64,000 nt of DNA from Streptomyces sp. NBC_00353 (GTDB lineage Bacteria; Actinomycetota; Actinomycetes; Streptomycetales; Streptomycetaceae): the NCBI RefSeq assembly GCF_036108815.1, contig NZ_CP107985.1, positions 7,251,501 to 7,315,500 of the forward strand. Reading direction: 5' to 3'. A program made the translations under genes and the position numbers. Below, one piece after another: positions 24,931-33,454 of the stretch. The notes beneath the pieces are model-generated. The model did not search any database, had not been told where the DNA came from, and saw nothing but the letters and a program-made list of their open reading frames with translations. Each line of letters opens with the position of its first letter. Positions within the stretch are counted from its first letter, which is position 1.

Positions 24931-25871
24931 TGAGTACGTATCCCGAGGTCCGCACCCTGCCCGTGCCCGACGGTCTGGAAGGCGAGCGTGTCGACGCCGC
25001 CATTTCCCGGATGTTCGGCTTCTCCCGCACCAAGGCCGCCGAGCTGGCCGCTGCCGGGAAGGTGCAGGTGGACGGAGCCGTGGTCGGGAAGTCCGAGCGC
25101 GTGCAGGGCGGCGCCTGGCTGGAAGTGGAGATGCCGCAGGCGCCCGCTCCGGTGCAGATCGTCGCCGAGCCCGTCGAGGGCATGGAGATCGTGCACGACG
25201 ACGACGACATAGTCGTGATCATGAAGCCCGTCGGGGTGGCCGCCCACCCGAGCCCGGGCTGGACCGGCACCACCGTGATCGGCGGTCTCGCCGCGGCCGG
25301 ATACCGGATCTCGACGTCCGGCGCCGCCGAGCGCCAGGGCATCGTCCACCGTCTCGACGTCGGCACCTCCGGCCTGATGGTCGTCGCCAAGTCCGAGCGG
25401 GCCTACACGCTGCTGAAGGGCCAGTTCCGCGACCGGGTCGTCGAGAAGAAGTACCACGCGCTGGTCCAGGGCCATCCGGACCCGATGAGCGGCACGATCG
25501 ACGCCCCCATCGGGCGTCACCCCAACCTCGACTACAAGTGGGCGGTCACGGCCGAGGGCAAGCCCTCCGTGACGCATTACGACCTCATCGAGGCGTACCG
25601 GGCGGCCAGCCTCCTCGACATCAAGCTGGAGACCGGCCGCACTCACCAGATCCGCGTGCACATGGCCGCCCACCGCCACCCCTGCGTGGGTGACCTGACC
25701 TACGGCGCCGACCCGACGATGGCCAAGCGTCTCGGGCTGACGAGGCAGTGGCTGCACGCGGTCCGGCTCGGCTTCGAGCACCCGGCGGACGGCAGCTGGG
25801 TGGAGTTCGCCAGCAGCTACCCGGACGACCTGCAGAACGCCCTGGACAAGATCGCGGCGGAGAGCGAATGA
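24930..25871 (+). CDS. RluD-type 23S rRNA pseudouridine synthase
   Basis: Converts uridines of 23S rRNA (helix 69 for RluD) to pseudouridine. The 313-residue product has an N-terminal S4 RNA-binding domain (about 15-75, RVDAAISRMFGFSRTKAAEL) and the RluA/C/D catalytic domain with HRLDVGTSGLMVVAKS, which holds the catalytic Asp, plus TGRTHQIRVHMAA. GTG 24930 matches the start of homology. The exact target site (RluD versus RluC type) cannot be proved from sequence. Its stop overlaps the next ATG (ATGA). Confidence 0.92.
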   Translation: MSTYPEVRTLPVPDGLEGERVDAAISRMFGFSRTKAAELAAAGKVQVDGAVVGKSERVQGGAWLEVEMPQAPAPVQIVAEPVEGMEIVHDDDDIVVIMKPVGVAAHPSPGWTGTTVIGGLAAAGYRISTSGAAERQGIVHRLDVGTSGLMVVAKSERAYTLLKGQFRDRVVEKKYHALVQGHPDPMSGTIDAPIGRHPNLDYKWAVTAEGKPSVTHYDLIEAYRAASLLDIKLETGRTHQIRVHMAAHRHPCVGDLTYGADPTMAKRLGLTRQWLHAVRLGFEHPADGSWVEFASSYPDDLQNALDKIAAESE

Positions 25872-26347
25872 CCACCGGCACCCCGGCCCCGTACACCACC
25901 CGCATAGCCGTCGACGAGAGTGACCTCGCGGCCTGCTTCCAGGTCCGCAAGGAGGTCTTCGTCGGCGAGCAGAACGTGCCCGAGGAGATCGAGTACGACG
26001 CCTACGACGCGGACGCGGTGCATGTCGTCGCCGTCGCGGCGGACGGTTCGGTGCTCGGTACGGGACGGCTGCTGCACGGTGCGGGGGTGGCCGCCAAGAC
26101 AGGTGGCGACCTCACCGTCGGCTCGCTCGGCCGGCTCGCGGTGGCCAAGCGGGCGCGCGGTCTCGGGGTCGGCGTGGCGCTGGTCGGGGCCATCGAGGAC
26201 GCGGCCCGCGGGCTCGGTCTCGTCGCCGTGGACCTGCACGCCCAGACCCACGCGCTCGGCTTCTACGAGCGGCTCGGGTATGTGGCGTACGGCCCTGAGT
26301 TCGCGGATGCGGGGATCGCCCACCGGGCGATGCGCCGCACTCTCTGA
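25868..26347 (+). CDS. GNAT-family N-acetyltransferase
   Basis: The 159-residue product has the ElaA/GNAT layout: VRKEVFVGEQNVPEEIEYD near the N-terminus, a central strand with LGTGRLL, the acetyl-CoA pyrophosphate loop LAVAKRARGLGVGVALV (Q/RxxGxG/A type) and the late LHAQTHALGFYERLGY motif. Acetyl-CoA binding is well supported; the acceptor is unknown. It is translationally coupled to the pseudouridine synthase gene by an ATGA overlap, the same order I associate with other Streptomyces. Confidence 0.9.
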   Translation: MTTGTPAPYTTRIAVDESDLAACFQVRKEVFVGEQNVPEEIEYDAYDADAVHVVAVAADGSVLGTGRLLHGAGVAAKTGGDLTVGSLGRLAVAKRARGLGVGVALVGAIEDAARGLGLVAVDLHAQTHALGFYERLGYVAYGPEFADAGIAHRAMRRTL

Positions 26348-26473
26348 CAGCAGGCACCGCCCCCGCCGTACGGTCCGGACCGGCACGGCACGGCACCCCG
26401 GCACACGTCCGCGCCGGCCCGGCAGACCCCGGCGCGGTCCGCGTCCACCAGGAGCGCTCCGGAAGGGCACATC

Positions 26474-28060
26474 GTGGACCAGATGGCACTGCTCCTGCTT
26501 CTGTTGCTCGGAGCCGTGGTCACGGTGCCACTGGGGGAGCGTCTCGGGCTGCCGGCGCCGGTACTGATGACCCTCGCCGGGGTGGCCATGGCATTCATCG
26601 GCTTCGTGCCGAATGTGGACATCCCCCCGGAGATCATTCTCCCCGCCCTGCTGCCGCCGCTGCTCTACGCCTCCGCGCAGCGCACCTCCTGGCGGCAGTT
26701 CGCCGCCAACAGGCGCCCGATCTTTCTGCTGGCCGTGGCCCTGGTCTTCGTGACGACGGCAGCCGTCGCCGGCGTGGCCAACGCGATCGTCCCCGGGCTG
26801 CCCATCGCCGCCGCCGTGGCGCTCGGCGCGCTCGTCGCACCGCCCGACCCGGTCGCCGCGACCGCCGTCGCGGGATCGCTCGGGCTGCCGCGCAGGCTCG
26901 TCTCCGTCCTGGAGGGCGAGGGGCTGTTCAACGACGTGACCGCGATCGTGCTCTACCACGTGGCGATCGCCGCAGCGGTCAGCGGCACCTTCTCGCTGCC
27001 GCACGCCTTCGGGCTGCTGGTCCTGTCCGCGGTGGTTGCCGTGGCGGTCGGTCTCGCGCTCGGCTGGCTGACCATCAAACTCATGGGTCTGCTCGGCGAT
27101 GCGACGCTCCAGGTGGGGCTGACCCTGCTGGTGCCGTTCGTGAGTTACGTCCTCGCGGAGGAGCTGCAGGGGTCGGGCGTGCTCGCCGTGCTGACCACCG
27201 CGCTCTTCCTCGCCGAACACACCGCCGACGCGGACGACGTGCTGGGCCGGCTCACCGGCCGCACCTTCTGGGAGATCGTCGACACCCTTGTCACCGGGGT
27301 CGCGTTCGGCCTGATCGGCCTCGAACTACGCAATGTCTTCGGTGTGTCGGACGGCCGCGCCTGGCAGATGACCGGCTGGGGTCTGGTGATTGTCGCGGTC
27401 GTCGTCGGCGTACGGCTGCTGTGGCTGCTGCCCGCCACCTGGCTGGCGAAGCGGCTGCACAGCCGCCGCGACTACAGCGAGGAGCTCCCCGCCGGCTGGC
27501 GCGAGACCGTCGTCATGTGGTGGGCCGGGATGCGCGGTGTGGCCACGGTCGCGCTGGCCCTCGCGATCCCGCTGAAGACGGACGACGGGAAGCCCTTCCC
27601 CGGCCGCGACGAGATCGTCTTCATCGCCTTCGCAGTGATCATGGCGACCCTGGTCTTCCAGGGGCTCACCCTGCCGTGGCTGGTACGGAAGCTCCGCGTC
27701 CGCGCGGACACGGGCGCGGAGGCGGCACTGGAACGGGACCTCGCGATCCGCGCCGCGAAGGCCGCACGGCAGCGGCTCAGGGAGATCCAGGAGGTCGAGG
27801 AGTTCCCGCAGGAGGTGGTGGAGCGGCTGCTGCGACTGGCGTACGACGTGGGGGCGCGGATCAGCCCCGAGATGGTCGACGAGGACCGGCGTGAGGCGTA
27901 CGCGCAGCGTGCCGAGCGGCTCCGGGCGGTCAGCCGGATCCAGCGCGAGATGATGTCCGCGGCCCGCCATGCCGTGCTGTCGGCGCGCAGCGAGACGGGG
28001 ACGGACCCGGAGGTGGTCGACCGGGTGCTGCGTCAGCTGGACGTTCGGAGCCTGCACTGA
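26474..28060 (+). CDS. Na+/H+ antiporter (CPA1 family)
   Basis: Secondary transporter that exchanges sodium for protons, for pH and salt balance. The 528-residue product has about twelve hydrophobic helices in the first 410 residues. Family motifs include LLPPLLYASA, VAPPDPVAATAV and the acidic EGEGLFNDVTAIVLY, with the Asn-Asp pair typical of electroneutral exchangers, and WWAGMRGVATVALALA. The last 120 residues are a charged cytoplasmic tail with helical heptads. GTG 26474 has GGAAGGG upstream. A 126-base spacer separates it from the acetyltransferase, so it may have its own promoter. Confidence 0.92.
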   Translation: MDQMALLLLLLLGAVVTVPLGERLGLPAPVLMTLAGVAMAFIGFVPNVDIPPEIILPALLPPLLYASAQRTSWRQFAANRRPIFLLAVALVFVTTAAVAGVANAIVPGLPIAAAVALGALVAPPDPVAATAVAGSLGLPRRLVSVLEGEGLFNDVTAIVLYHVAIAAAVSGTFSLPHAFGLLVLSAVVAVAVGLALGWLTIKLMGLLGDATLQVGLTLLVPFVSYVLAEELQGSGVLAVLTTALFLAEHTADADDVLGRLTGRTFWEIVDTLVTGVAFGLIGLELRNVFGVSDGRAWQMTGWGLVIVAVVVGVRLLWLLPATWLAKRLHSRRDYSEELPAGWRETVVMWWAGMRGVATVALALAIPLKTDDGKPFPGRDEIVFIAFAVIMATLVFQGLTLPWLVRKLRVRADTGAEAALERDLAIRAAKAARQRLREIQEVEEFPQEVVERLLRLAYDVGARISPEMVDEDRREAYAQRAERLRAVSRIQREMMSAARHAVLSARSETGTDPEVVDRVLRQLDVRSLH

Positions 28061-28147
28061 CGACAGGGCCTTCCGTCGTGCCGCGGGCCGACGGCCGCGG
28101 TGTTGTCGTTCGCCGTACTGTCGGCCGCACCTGGCACCATTGCTCCC

Positions 28148-28717
28148 ATGAACATCATGCTTTTCCACTCGACGTACGGCCTGCGCCCCGCGGTGCACGC
28201 GGCCGCCGCCCGGCTTCGCGCAGCGGGGCACGAGGTGCACGTGCCCGACCTCTTCGACGGGCGCACGTTCGAGACCGTCGAGGAAGGCATGGCCTTCAAG
28301 GACGAGGTGGGCAAGGACGAACTGCTCCGGCGCGCCGTGCTGGCCGCCGCGCCCTATTCCGAGCGCGGCCTGGTCTACGCGGGCTTCTCCTTCGGCGCGT
28401 CAACCGCTCAGACCCTGGCCCTCGGTGACGAGAAGGCGCGCGGACTGCTGCTGCTCCACGGCACGTCGGACATCGCCGAGAGCGCGTCGGTCGACGAGCT
28501 GCCCGTACAGCTGCATGTCGCCGACCCGGACCCGTTCGAGACGCACGACTGGCTGAACTCCTGGTATCTGCAGATGCAGCGGACCGGCGCCGATGTCGAG
28601 GTCTACCGCTACCCCGGGGCCGGCCACCTCTTCACGGACCCGGATCTGCCGGACTACGACGCGTCGGCGGCCGAGCTGACCTGGAAGGTTGCGCTCGGCT
28701 TCCTCGCCACCCTGTAG
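28148..28717 (+). CDS. Dienelactone hydrolase-family alpha/beta hydrolase
   Basis: The 189-residue product begins MNIMLFHSTYGLRPAV and has an oxyanion-type start, the nucleophile elbow GFSFGAS (Ser instead of the Cys of classical dienelactone hydrolases), an acid in VADPDPFE and a late His in YPGAGHLFTD. So the Ser-Asp-His triad is complete and the substrate is unknown. A CACCAT hexamer (28135-28140) seven bases before the ATG suggests a leaderless start. It converges on the metalloprotease gene across a strong hairpin. Confidence 0.85.
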   Translation: MNIMLFHSTYGLRPAVHAAAARLRAAGHEVHVPDLFDGRTFETVEEGMAFKDEVGKDELLRRAVLAAAPYSERGLVYAGFSFGASTAQTLALGDEKARGLLLLHGTSDIAESASVDELPVQLHVADPDPFETHDWLNSWYLQMQRTGADVEVYRYPGAGHLFTDPDLPDYDASAAELTWKVALGFLATL

Positions 28718-28725
28718 ACGGACCC

Positions 28726-28757
28726 GGGCCCCGCCACCGTGACGGTGTGCGGGGCCC
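28726..28757. terminator. Bidirectional terminator between convergent genes
   Basis: GGGCCCCGC (28726-28734) pairs with GCGGGGCCC (28749-28757), with an inner CACCGT/ACGGTG stem, giving 15 base pairs in all. A further CGGACC (28719-28724) / GGTCCG (28766-28771) pair extends it. No U-run, which is usual for streptomycete hairpin terminators. Confidence 0.75.
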
Positions 28758-28776
28758 CGGCGGCCCGGTCCGTGGC

Positions 28777-29760
28777 TCAGGCGCGGTACGCGGCCCAGCT
28801 GTCGCTCATCCGCTGCACCTGGCCCGCGGTGAACTGGTACATGCAGGAGTCGTACGTGTAGTCCATGAAGTTGTGGATCGGGTCGACCCCGGTCTTGTTG
28901 GTGCAGGTGTCGCGTCCGGTCGGGCACTCGAACGCGGCGCTCTTCTCCGCGGGCGTGTCGGAGACGTAGTCGCCGTTGCCGTTACAGCCGCCCTGGAAGG
29001 TGTGGTACAGCCCCATCCAGTGGCCGACCTCGTGGGTGGCGGTGTCGCCCTCGTCGTAGTTGGTGGCCGAACCGCCCGGCAGCGAGGCGTCGAGGATCAC
29101 CACGCCGTCCATGCTCGGGCTGGAGTTGTACGAGCTGGGGAAGGTGGCCCAGCCGAGCAGCCCGCCGCCGAGGTTGGCGGTGTAGACGTTGAGCGCGTTC
29201 TTGCCGCCCTTGCGCAGCGCCGTCTTCATCGCCCTCTCGGCGGACGAGCCCGAGGAGAGGTTGTACCAGGCGGCGTTGTCCGTGTAGTCGGTGCCGGCCA
29301 GCGAGAACTGGAAGCCGGTGTCGGTGTTGCCGGTGCCCTGGCCGCTGTAGGCCGCGTTCAGCACGTTCATCTGGCTGCTGATGTCGCCGGCGGTGAGCTT
29401 GCCGGTGGTGCCGGAGTGGATGACGTGGAAGTAGACCGGGACGGTCGCTCCGGCGGCCAGGGTGGTTCCGCTGACCCGGCGGTCCGCGAGTCTCTCCTTC
29501 AACTGCGTGTCCATGGCCTTGGCCTGGGTCGCGGTGAGTTCGTTGGGCTCCGCGGCGTGCTTGGTGCCCGAGGGGCGGGCCTGGCGCGCGGTCGCGTCGG
29601 TGCTCGCGCACTTCTCGGCAGAGGCTGAGGCGGAGGACACCTTGGCGGCGGCTGAGCCGGTGGGCGCGGAGAGCGGTGCCAGGGCCAGGGTTCCGGCCAG
29701 GATGGCGGTGCCGATCGCACGGTTACGTATACGCGGCGATATGCGGGCAAAAGTGCGCAC
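28777..29760 (-). CDS. Secreted zinc metalloprotease, M43 (pappalysin-like) family
   Basis: The 327-residue product has a signal peptide (basic MRTFARISPRIRNR, hydrophobic core about 15-32, Ala-rich cleavage zone near 38), a short propeptide-like Ala/Ser stretch, and a metzincin-type domain with HEVGHWMGLYH (His243, Glu244, His247, His253) and a Met-turn NFMDYTYDSCM. Cys pairs (GGCNGNG, FECPTGRDTCT, SCM) suggest extracellular disulphides. These support an exported zinc endopeptidase; the substrate is unknown. Start is the ATG at 29760 behind GAGGAGT. Confidence 0.93.
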   Translation of the reverse strand: MRTFARISPRIRNRAIGTAILAGTLALAPLSAPTGSAAAKVSSASASAEKCASTDATARQARPSGTKHAAEPNELTATQAKAMDTQLKERLADRRVSGTTLAAGATVPVYFHVIHSGTTGKLTAGDISSQMNVLNAAYSGQGTGNTDTGFQFSLAGTDYTDNAAWYNLSSGSSAERAMKTALRKGGKNALNVYTANLGGGLLGWATFPSSYNSSPSMDGVVILDASLPGGSATNYDEGDTATHEVGHWMGLYHTFQGGCNGNGDYVSDTPAEKSAAFECPTGRDTCTNKTGVDPIHNFMDYTYDSCMYQFTAGQVQRMSDSWAAYRA

Positions 29761-30045
29761 AGAGACTCCTCGCGGATGTGTGGGGGAGGAATTTCCTCAC
29801 CCGCCGCCGGGAGATTACGTGCGCATGTCACATGTTGAGGAGAATCGATCAGGCCCAATCATTCGTGGGGCAAACCGGGGTAACGGGAAGAATTATTTCT
29901 GTGCGTTCCAGAGTTTGAGATACGGACGTAACGTCGCGCGTTACCCCGGCGGGTGGTGTGTCCCCATTGGAGCAGGGGAACGCGCCACCCGCCGTAGCGA
30001 TGTAATGCGCCGTCAACATGGTCCGGCATGGCTGGAAATGGACGT
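29761..30045. other. Spacer between phoD and the metalloprotease gene
   Basis: This 285-base stretch holds the 3' end region of phoD and the promoter of the metalloprotease gene. GGCGGGTGG (29948-29956) and CCACCCGCC (29985-29993) enclose an inner CCCC/GGGG pair and form a long interrupted hairpin about 50 bases past the phoD stop, a likely terminator. A smaller GTAACG/CGTTAC pair lies next to it. The rest is AT-richer and promoter-like, with no clear hexamers. Confidence 0.5.
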
Positions 30046-31707
30046 TCAGAGCACCGGGCGGTCCACCCGCTCGACCTTCTGGGTGCCGCTGAGCGTCCGG
30101 TACGAGCGCGTCCAGGCCGCGGTCGCGTCCCGCTTCGTCTTGTCGGAGACCACGTAGTAGTCCATCTGCGAGCGTTCGGCGGTCACATCGAGGACGCCGT
30201 AGCCGTGCGAGTCCATGTCCACCCACTTCACATGGCGGTTGGCGGCCCTGACCGCCGCCGCGGCGAGCACGGAGACGGTCTGCGGCGCGACATGCAGGAT
30301 GTCGTCGAGGTTGTCCGAGGTCACCGACGTCACCACGAACTCCGTGGCGGCCGATGCCGAGAGCGGGTACGTAGCGGCCTTCACCGGTACGTCGTTGGCC
30401 CACGCCATGTGGATGTCGCCGGTCAGGAAGACCGTGTTGGTGATCGACCGGTCCCGCAGATGCGTGATCAGCTCCTTGCGGTCGTCCGTGTAGCCGTCCC
30501 ACTGATCGACATTGACCGCGAGCCCCTCCTTGGGCAGACCCAGCAACTCTGCCAGCGGCTCCAGCAGATGGGCGGGTACGGAACCGAACGCGACCGGCGA
30601 GATCATCACCGACGTGCCGACCAGCTTCCAGGTGGCGTCCGAGCCGGCCAGGCCCGACTTCAGCCAGTCCAGTTGCGCCCGGCCGGTGATCGTGCGGTCC
30701 GGGTCGTCGACCGAACCATTGCCGACCGTCGACTGCTGGGAGCGGAAGGTGCGCAGATCGAGGAGTTGGAGATCGGCCAGGTTGCCGAAGCGCAGCCGCC
30801 GGTAGACGGTGCCCTCGGTCGATGCGCGGACCGGCATCCACTCGAAGTACGCCTGCTTGGCGCCGGCCGCCCGGTCGGCCCAGGCGCCCTCCGTGCCCGG
30901 CGTGTGGTTCTCGGCCCCGCCCGACCAGGCGTCGTTGGCGAACTCGTGGTCGTCCCAGATCGCGATCACCGGATGCGTGGCGTGCAGGGTCTGCAGATCG
31001 GCGTCCGTCTTGTAGTGGCCGTGCCGGGTCCGGTAGTCGGCGAGGGTGAGGATCTCGTTCCTCGGCTCGTGCGGCCGCACGACGTACTTCGCGTCCGGGT
31101 AACTGCCCGACGCGTACTCGTATATGTAGTCACCGAGATGGAGGACCGCGTCGAGATCGGCGCGGGCGGCGAGATGACGGTACGGGGAGAAGTAGCCGGA
31201 CTCCCAGTTGGCGCACGACACCACGCCGAAGCGCACCCCCGGGGTGGCCGCACCGGCCGCCGGAGCCGTACGGGTGCGGCCGGCCGGGGACCGTACCGCC
31301 CCGCCGTCGCCCGCCGAGAAGCGGAACCAGTACGTGGTTGCCGGGGCCAGGCCCCGGACGTCGGCCTTGACGGTGTGGTCGGATGCGGCCCTCGCGACGG
31401 TGGAGCCCTGCGCGACGATCCGGGCGAACTCCTTGTCCTCGGCGACCTCCCACCGCACCGCCGTGTCGGCGCCGCGGCCGGAGCCGGGCACGGCGTCGGG
31501 GGTGGGGGTGACGCGGGTCCACAGGAGGATGCCGTCGGGCAGTGGGTCGCCGGAGGCGACGCCGTGCAGGAAGGCAGGTCCGTCGGCGGCGCGTGCGCCG
31601 GTGGCGGCGCCGAGCACGGGGGCCACGACAGCGGTGGCGGCAGCGGCCTTCACGAGCGTGCGGCGGCTGGGAGCGGAGAGAGACGAAGAAAGGTGTCGAC
31701 TGGTCAC
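30046..31707 (-). CDS. phoD: Alkaline phosphatase/phosphodiesterase PhoD, Tat-secreted
   Basis: Extracellular calcium/iron phosphodiesterase-phosphomonoesterase that releases phosphate under starvation. The 553-residue product has a twin-arginine signal (PSRRTLVK, Arg15-Arg16, then an Ala-rich core and ARA-A cleavage near 40), an N-terminal Fn3-like PhoD domain (SGDPLPDGILLWTRV) and the metallophosphatase core: VVSCANWESGYF, HLGDYIYEY, IWDDHEFANDAW and TGDIHMAW, containing the metal ligands. GTG 31707 is chosen for the signal. The gene in S. coelicolor is controlled by PhoP; possible PHO repeats are upstream. Confidence 0.96.
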   Translation of the reverse strand: MTSRHLSSSLSAPSRRTLVKAAAATAVVAPVLGAATGARAADGPAFLHGVASGDPLPDGILLWTRVTPTPDAVPGSGRGADTAVRWEVAEDKEFARIVAQGSTVARAASDHTVKADVRGLAPATTYWFRFSAGDGGAVRSPAGRTRTAPAAGAATPGVRFGVVSCANWESGYFSPYRHLAARADLDAVLHLGDYIYEYASGSYPDAKYVVRPHEPRNEILTLADYRTRHGHYKTDADLQTLHATHPVIAIWDDHEFANDAWSGGAENHTPGTEGAWADRAAGAKQAYFEWMPVRASTEGTVYRRLRFGNLADLQLLDLRTFRSQQSTVGNGSVDDPDRTITGRAQLDWLKSGLAGSDATWKLVGTSVMISPVAFGSVPAHLLEPLAELLGLPKEGLAVNVDQWDGYTDDRKELITHLRDRSITNTVFLTGDIHMAWANDVPVKAATYPLSASAATEFVVTSVTSDNLDDILHVAPQTVSVLAAAAVRAANRHVKWVDMDSHGYGVLDVTAERSQMDYYVVSDKTKRDATAAWTRSYRTLSGTQKVERVDRPVL

Positions 31708-31715
31708 GGAGCAGA

Positions 31716-31751
31716 ACCCTACTGACCAGTACGGCGAACGGGCAGGCGAAC
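31716..31751 (-). promoter_or_regulatory. Candidate phoD promoter with PHO-box-like repeats
   Basis: On the minus strand TAGGGT (31721-31716) lies eight bases before the phoD GTG, suggesting a leaderless start. Two exact GTTCGCC copies (31751-31745 and 31739-31733) cover the -35 zone; each differs from the PHO core GTTCACC at one base. Their period is 12 rather than the usual 11, so PhoP binding is plausible, not certain. Confidence 0.45.
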
Positions 31752-31771
31752 AAAGGAAGTTCGCCTGCCCG
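31739..31771 (-). terminator. Terminator of the DsbA-like gene
   Basis: A 13-base perfect stem (31739-31751 with 31759-31771, seven-base loop) begins 21 bases after the stop of the leftward DsbA-like gene. One arm contains a GTTCGCC copy that may also serve the phoD promoter. Confidence 0.75.
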
Positions 31772-31792
31772 TCGGGAAGCCGCTGTCCGGAA

Positions 31793-32608
31793 TTAGCCCT
31801 TCAGGGCCTTGGTGATCGCGGTGTTGAAGTCGGCGACGGTCATGGGGGCGTTCTTGGTGCCCTCGCCGGTGAGCGTCTTGCCGTCCATCTTCAGCGTCGG
31901 GGTGCCCTGGACGCCGCTCTTGTCGAACGTCTGGGACATCTTCATCGCCCAGTTGTCGTACGTACCGTCGTTGACGTCCTTCTGGAACGCCTTGTTGTCC
32001 TTCAGCTCGGGCACGGTGTTCGCGACCTCGATGAGGTACGAGTCCTTGGCGAACTTGTCGTCGGCCTCCTCCGGGTGGTACTTCGCGGAGTAGAGCGCGT
32101 ACTTGTAGTCGAGGAACGCCTGGGGGCTGATGTCGAGAGCCGCACCCAGCGCGCTGAGCGCGTTCTTCGAACCCTCACCGTTGTCGCTGTTGTCGATGAA
32201 TGTCGCGCCGATGTACTTGATCTTGTACTTGCCGGCGTCGACGTCCTTGTGGACCGTCTCACCGACGGTCTGCTCGAACTGGGCGCAGATCGGGCAGCGG
32301 GAGTCCTCGTACAGTTCGAGGGTCTTCTTCGCCGTCGACTTGCCGACGACGACGGTCGTGCCGTCGGCGCCCGACGTGTTCTTCGGCGCGGTGACGTTCT
32401 TCGCGTCCTTGGCCGCCTCCCAGTGGGAGGGCTTGTTCAGCTGCATCACGCCGTAGCCGACGCCACCGGCCACCGCCAGCACGGCGACGACCGAGAGGCC
32501 GACGACGACCTGCTTGCGGACCTTGTCCTTCTTGGCCTGGCGCTCGCGCTCGGCGCGCAGCCGCTCGCGGGCGGCTGCCTTGTTGGCCTGGCTGTTGCGC
32601 TTGCTCAT
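31793..32608 (-). CDS. Membrane-anchored DsbA-like thioredoxin-fold protein
   Basis: Probable extracytoplasmic thiol-disulphide oxidoreductase. The 271-residue product has a highly charged cytoplasmic tail (1-32, Arg/Lys/Glu/Gln), one membrane helix (about 33-53), then a thioredoxin-fold domain of the DsbA_4/DSBA type with active site CPIC (Cys105, Cys108) and the late cis-Pro GVQGTPTLKMDG. The active pair suggests oxidase or isomerase activity on secreted proteins. ATG 32608 lies behind GGAGAGAAC. It probably shares a transcript with the membrane protein gene 51 bases upstream. A paralogue with the same build is at 62897. Confidence 0.9.
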   Translation of the reverse strand: MSKRNSQANKAAARERLRAERERQAKKDKVRKQVVVGLSVVAVLAVAGGVGYGVMQLNKPSHWEAAKDAKNVTAPKNTSGADGTTVVVGKSTAKKTLELYEDSRCPICAQFEQTVGETVHKDVDAGKYKIKYIGATFIDNSDNGEGSKNALSALGAALDISPQAFLDYKYALYSAKYHPEEADDKFAKDSYLIEVANTVPELKDNKAFQKDVNDGTYDNWAMKMSQTFDKSGVQGTPTLKMDGKTLTGEGTKNAPMTVADFNTAITKALKG

Positions 32609-32659
32609 GGTTGTTCTCTCCGTGGTGTGTGGGGCGTACGTCGTCAGGGACTTGCGCGC

Positions 32660-33406
32660 TCAGGCGGTGGCGCAGGCCGAGCGCGGCGGCCCCCTCCGTC
32701 CCACGGAGTGCACGAGGAGACGGGCGTGCGCGAGGAGGTGCGGGCCGTACGGCGCGGGCCGAGCGGCACGGCGTACGGAGCGGCGGGCCGTGCCCACCAC
32801 GGCGACCGCGATCAGCAGCGGCCGGAACGCGGTGGCGGCGACCGCCCGCAGCAGACCCGCGAGCGCGGACTCGCCGCGCCGCAGCCAGGCCGCGGCCAGC
32901 AGACCGACGGTCACATGGGCGGCCAGCAGCAGCCACGGCACGGCGGGGCCCGGGGAGGCCAGCAGGGCGGCCGCACCGTGCCCGGGTCCGGTCACCGAGG
33001 CCAGCGGGGTGCCCACCGAGCCGACGCGGCCGAGCTGCGCGGACCCGGCACCGACATCGCCGCCGCACAGGACGTCCACGCCGACCGAACGCAACGGGCC
33101 TGCGATCGGGCCGCCCGCCGCGCCGTAACAGAGGTGCTGGCCGGTGGTGAAGACGGTGTCGGCGGTCAGCTCCAGCGGCACCAGCAGTCCGGCGATCGCA
33201 CCGAAGCCGCGCTCCCGGCCGGCCAGCGCGTACGCCACGGCGAAGACGAGACCGGCCAGTGCGGCGACGACCGTCATCGGCAGCGGGACCTGGGAGAGCA
33301 GCACATGGGACGCAGCGGAGAGCGTCACGACGAGCGCTGTGAAAAGCGCCGCGCGAACGACTCTGAGCTGCGTCCCTGATATCTCCATCGCCGGAGAGTG
33401 TGCCAT
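32660..33406 (-). CDS. Hypothetical polytopic membrane protein
   Basis: The 248-residue product has five likely membrane helices (about 17-36, 43-62, 68-88, 155-177, 183-205), a Gly-rich extracytoplasmic loop with two Cys (QHLCYG and DVLCGG), and a basic Arg-rich C-terminal tail. I recognise no family. It lies just upstream of the DsbA-like gene in the same direction, so it may be its redox partner or a client; it is not VKOR- or DsbB/DsbD-like by motif. ATG 33406 is used; a second ATG at 33388 is possible. Confidence 0.7.
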   Translation of the reverse strand: MAHSPAMEISGTQLRVVRAALFTALVVTLSAASHVLLSQVPLPMTVVAALAGLVFAVAYALAGRERGFGAIAGLLVPLELTADTVFTTGQHLCYGAAGGPIAGPLRSVGVDVLCGGDVGAGSAQLGRVGSVGTPLASVTGPGHGAAALLASPGPAVPWLLLAAHVTVGLLAAAWLRRGESALAGLLRAVAATAFRPLLIAVAVVGTARRSVRRAARPAPYGPHLLAHARLLVHSVGRRGPPRSACATA

Positions 33407-33454
33407 GTGAACCTGTAAGCGACCCCTAAAGGGGGCACCGCTCGGTGAGGAGGC

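Noticed and set aside
32259..33068. Arg-rich open frame on the minus strand overlapping the DsbA-like and membrane protein genes
   Set aside because: Out-of-frame shadow with no motif; the two overlapping genes have membrane helices and an active-site CPIC.
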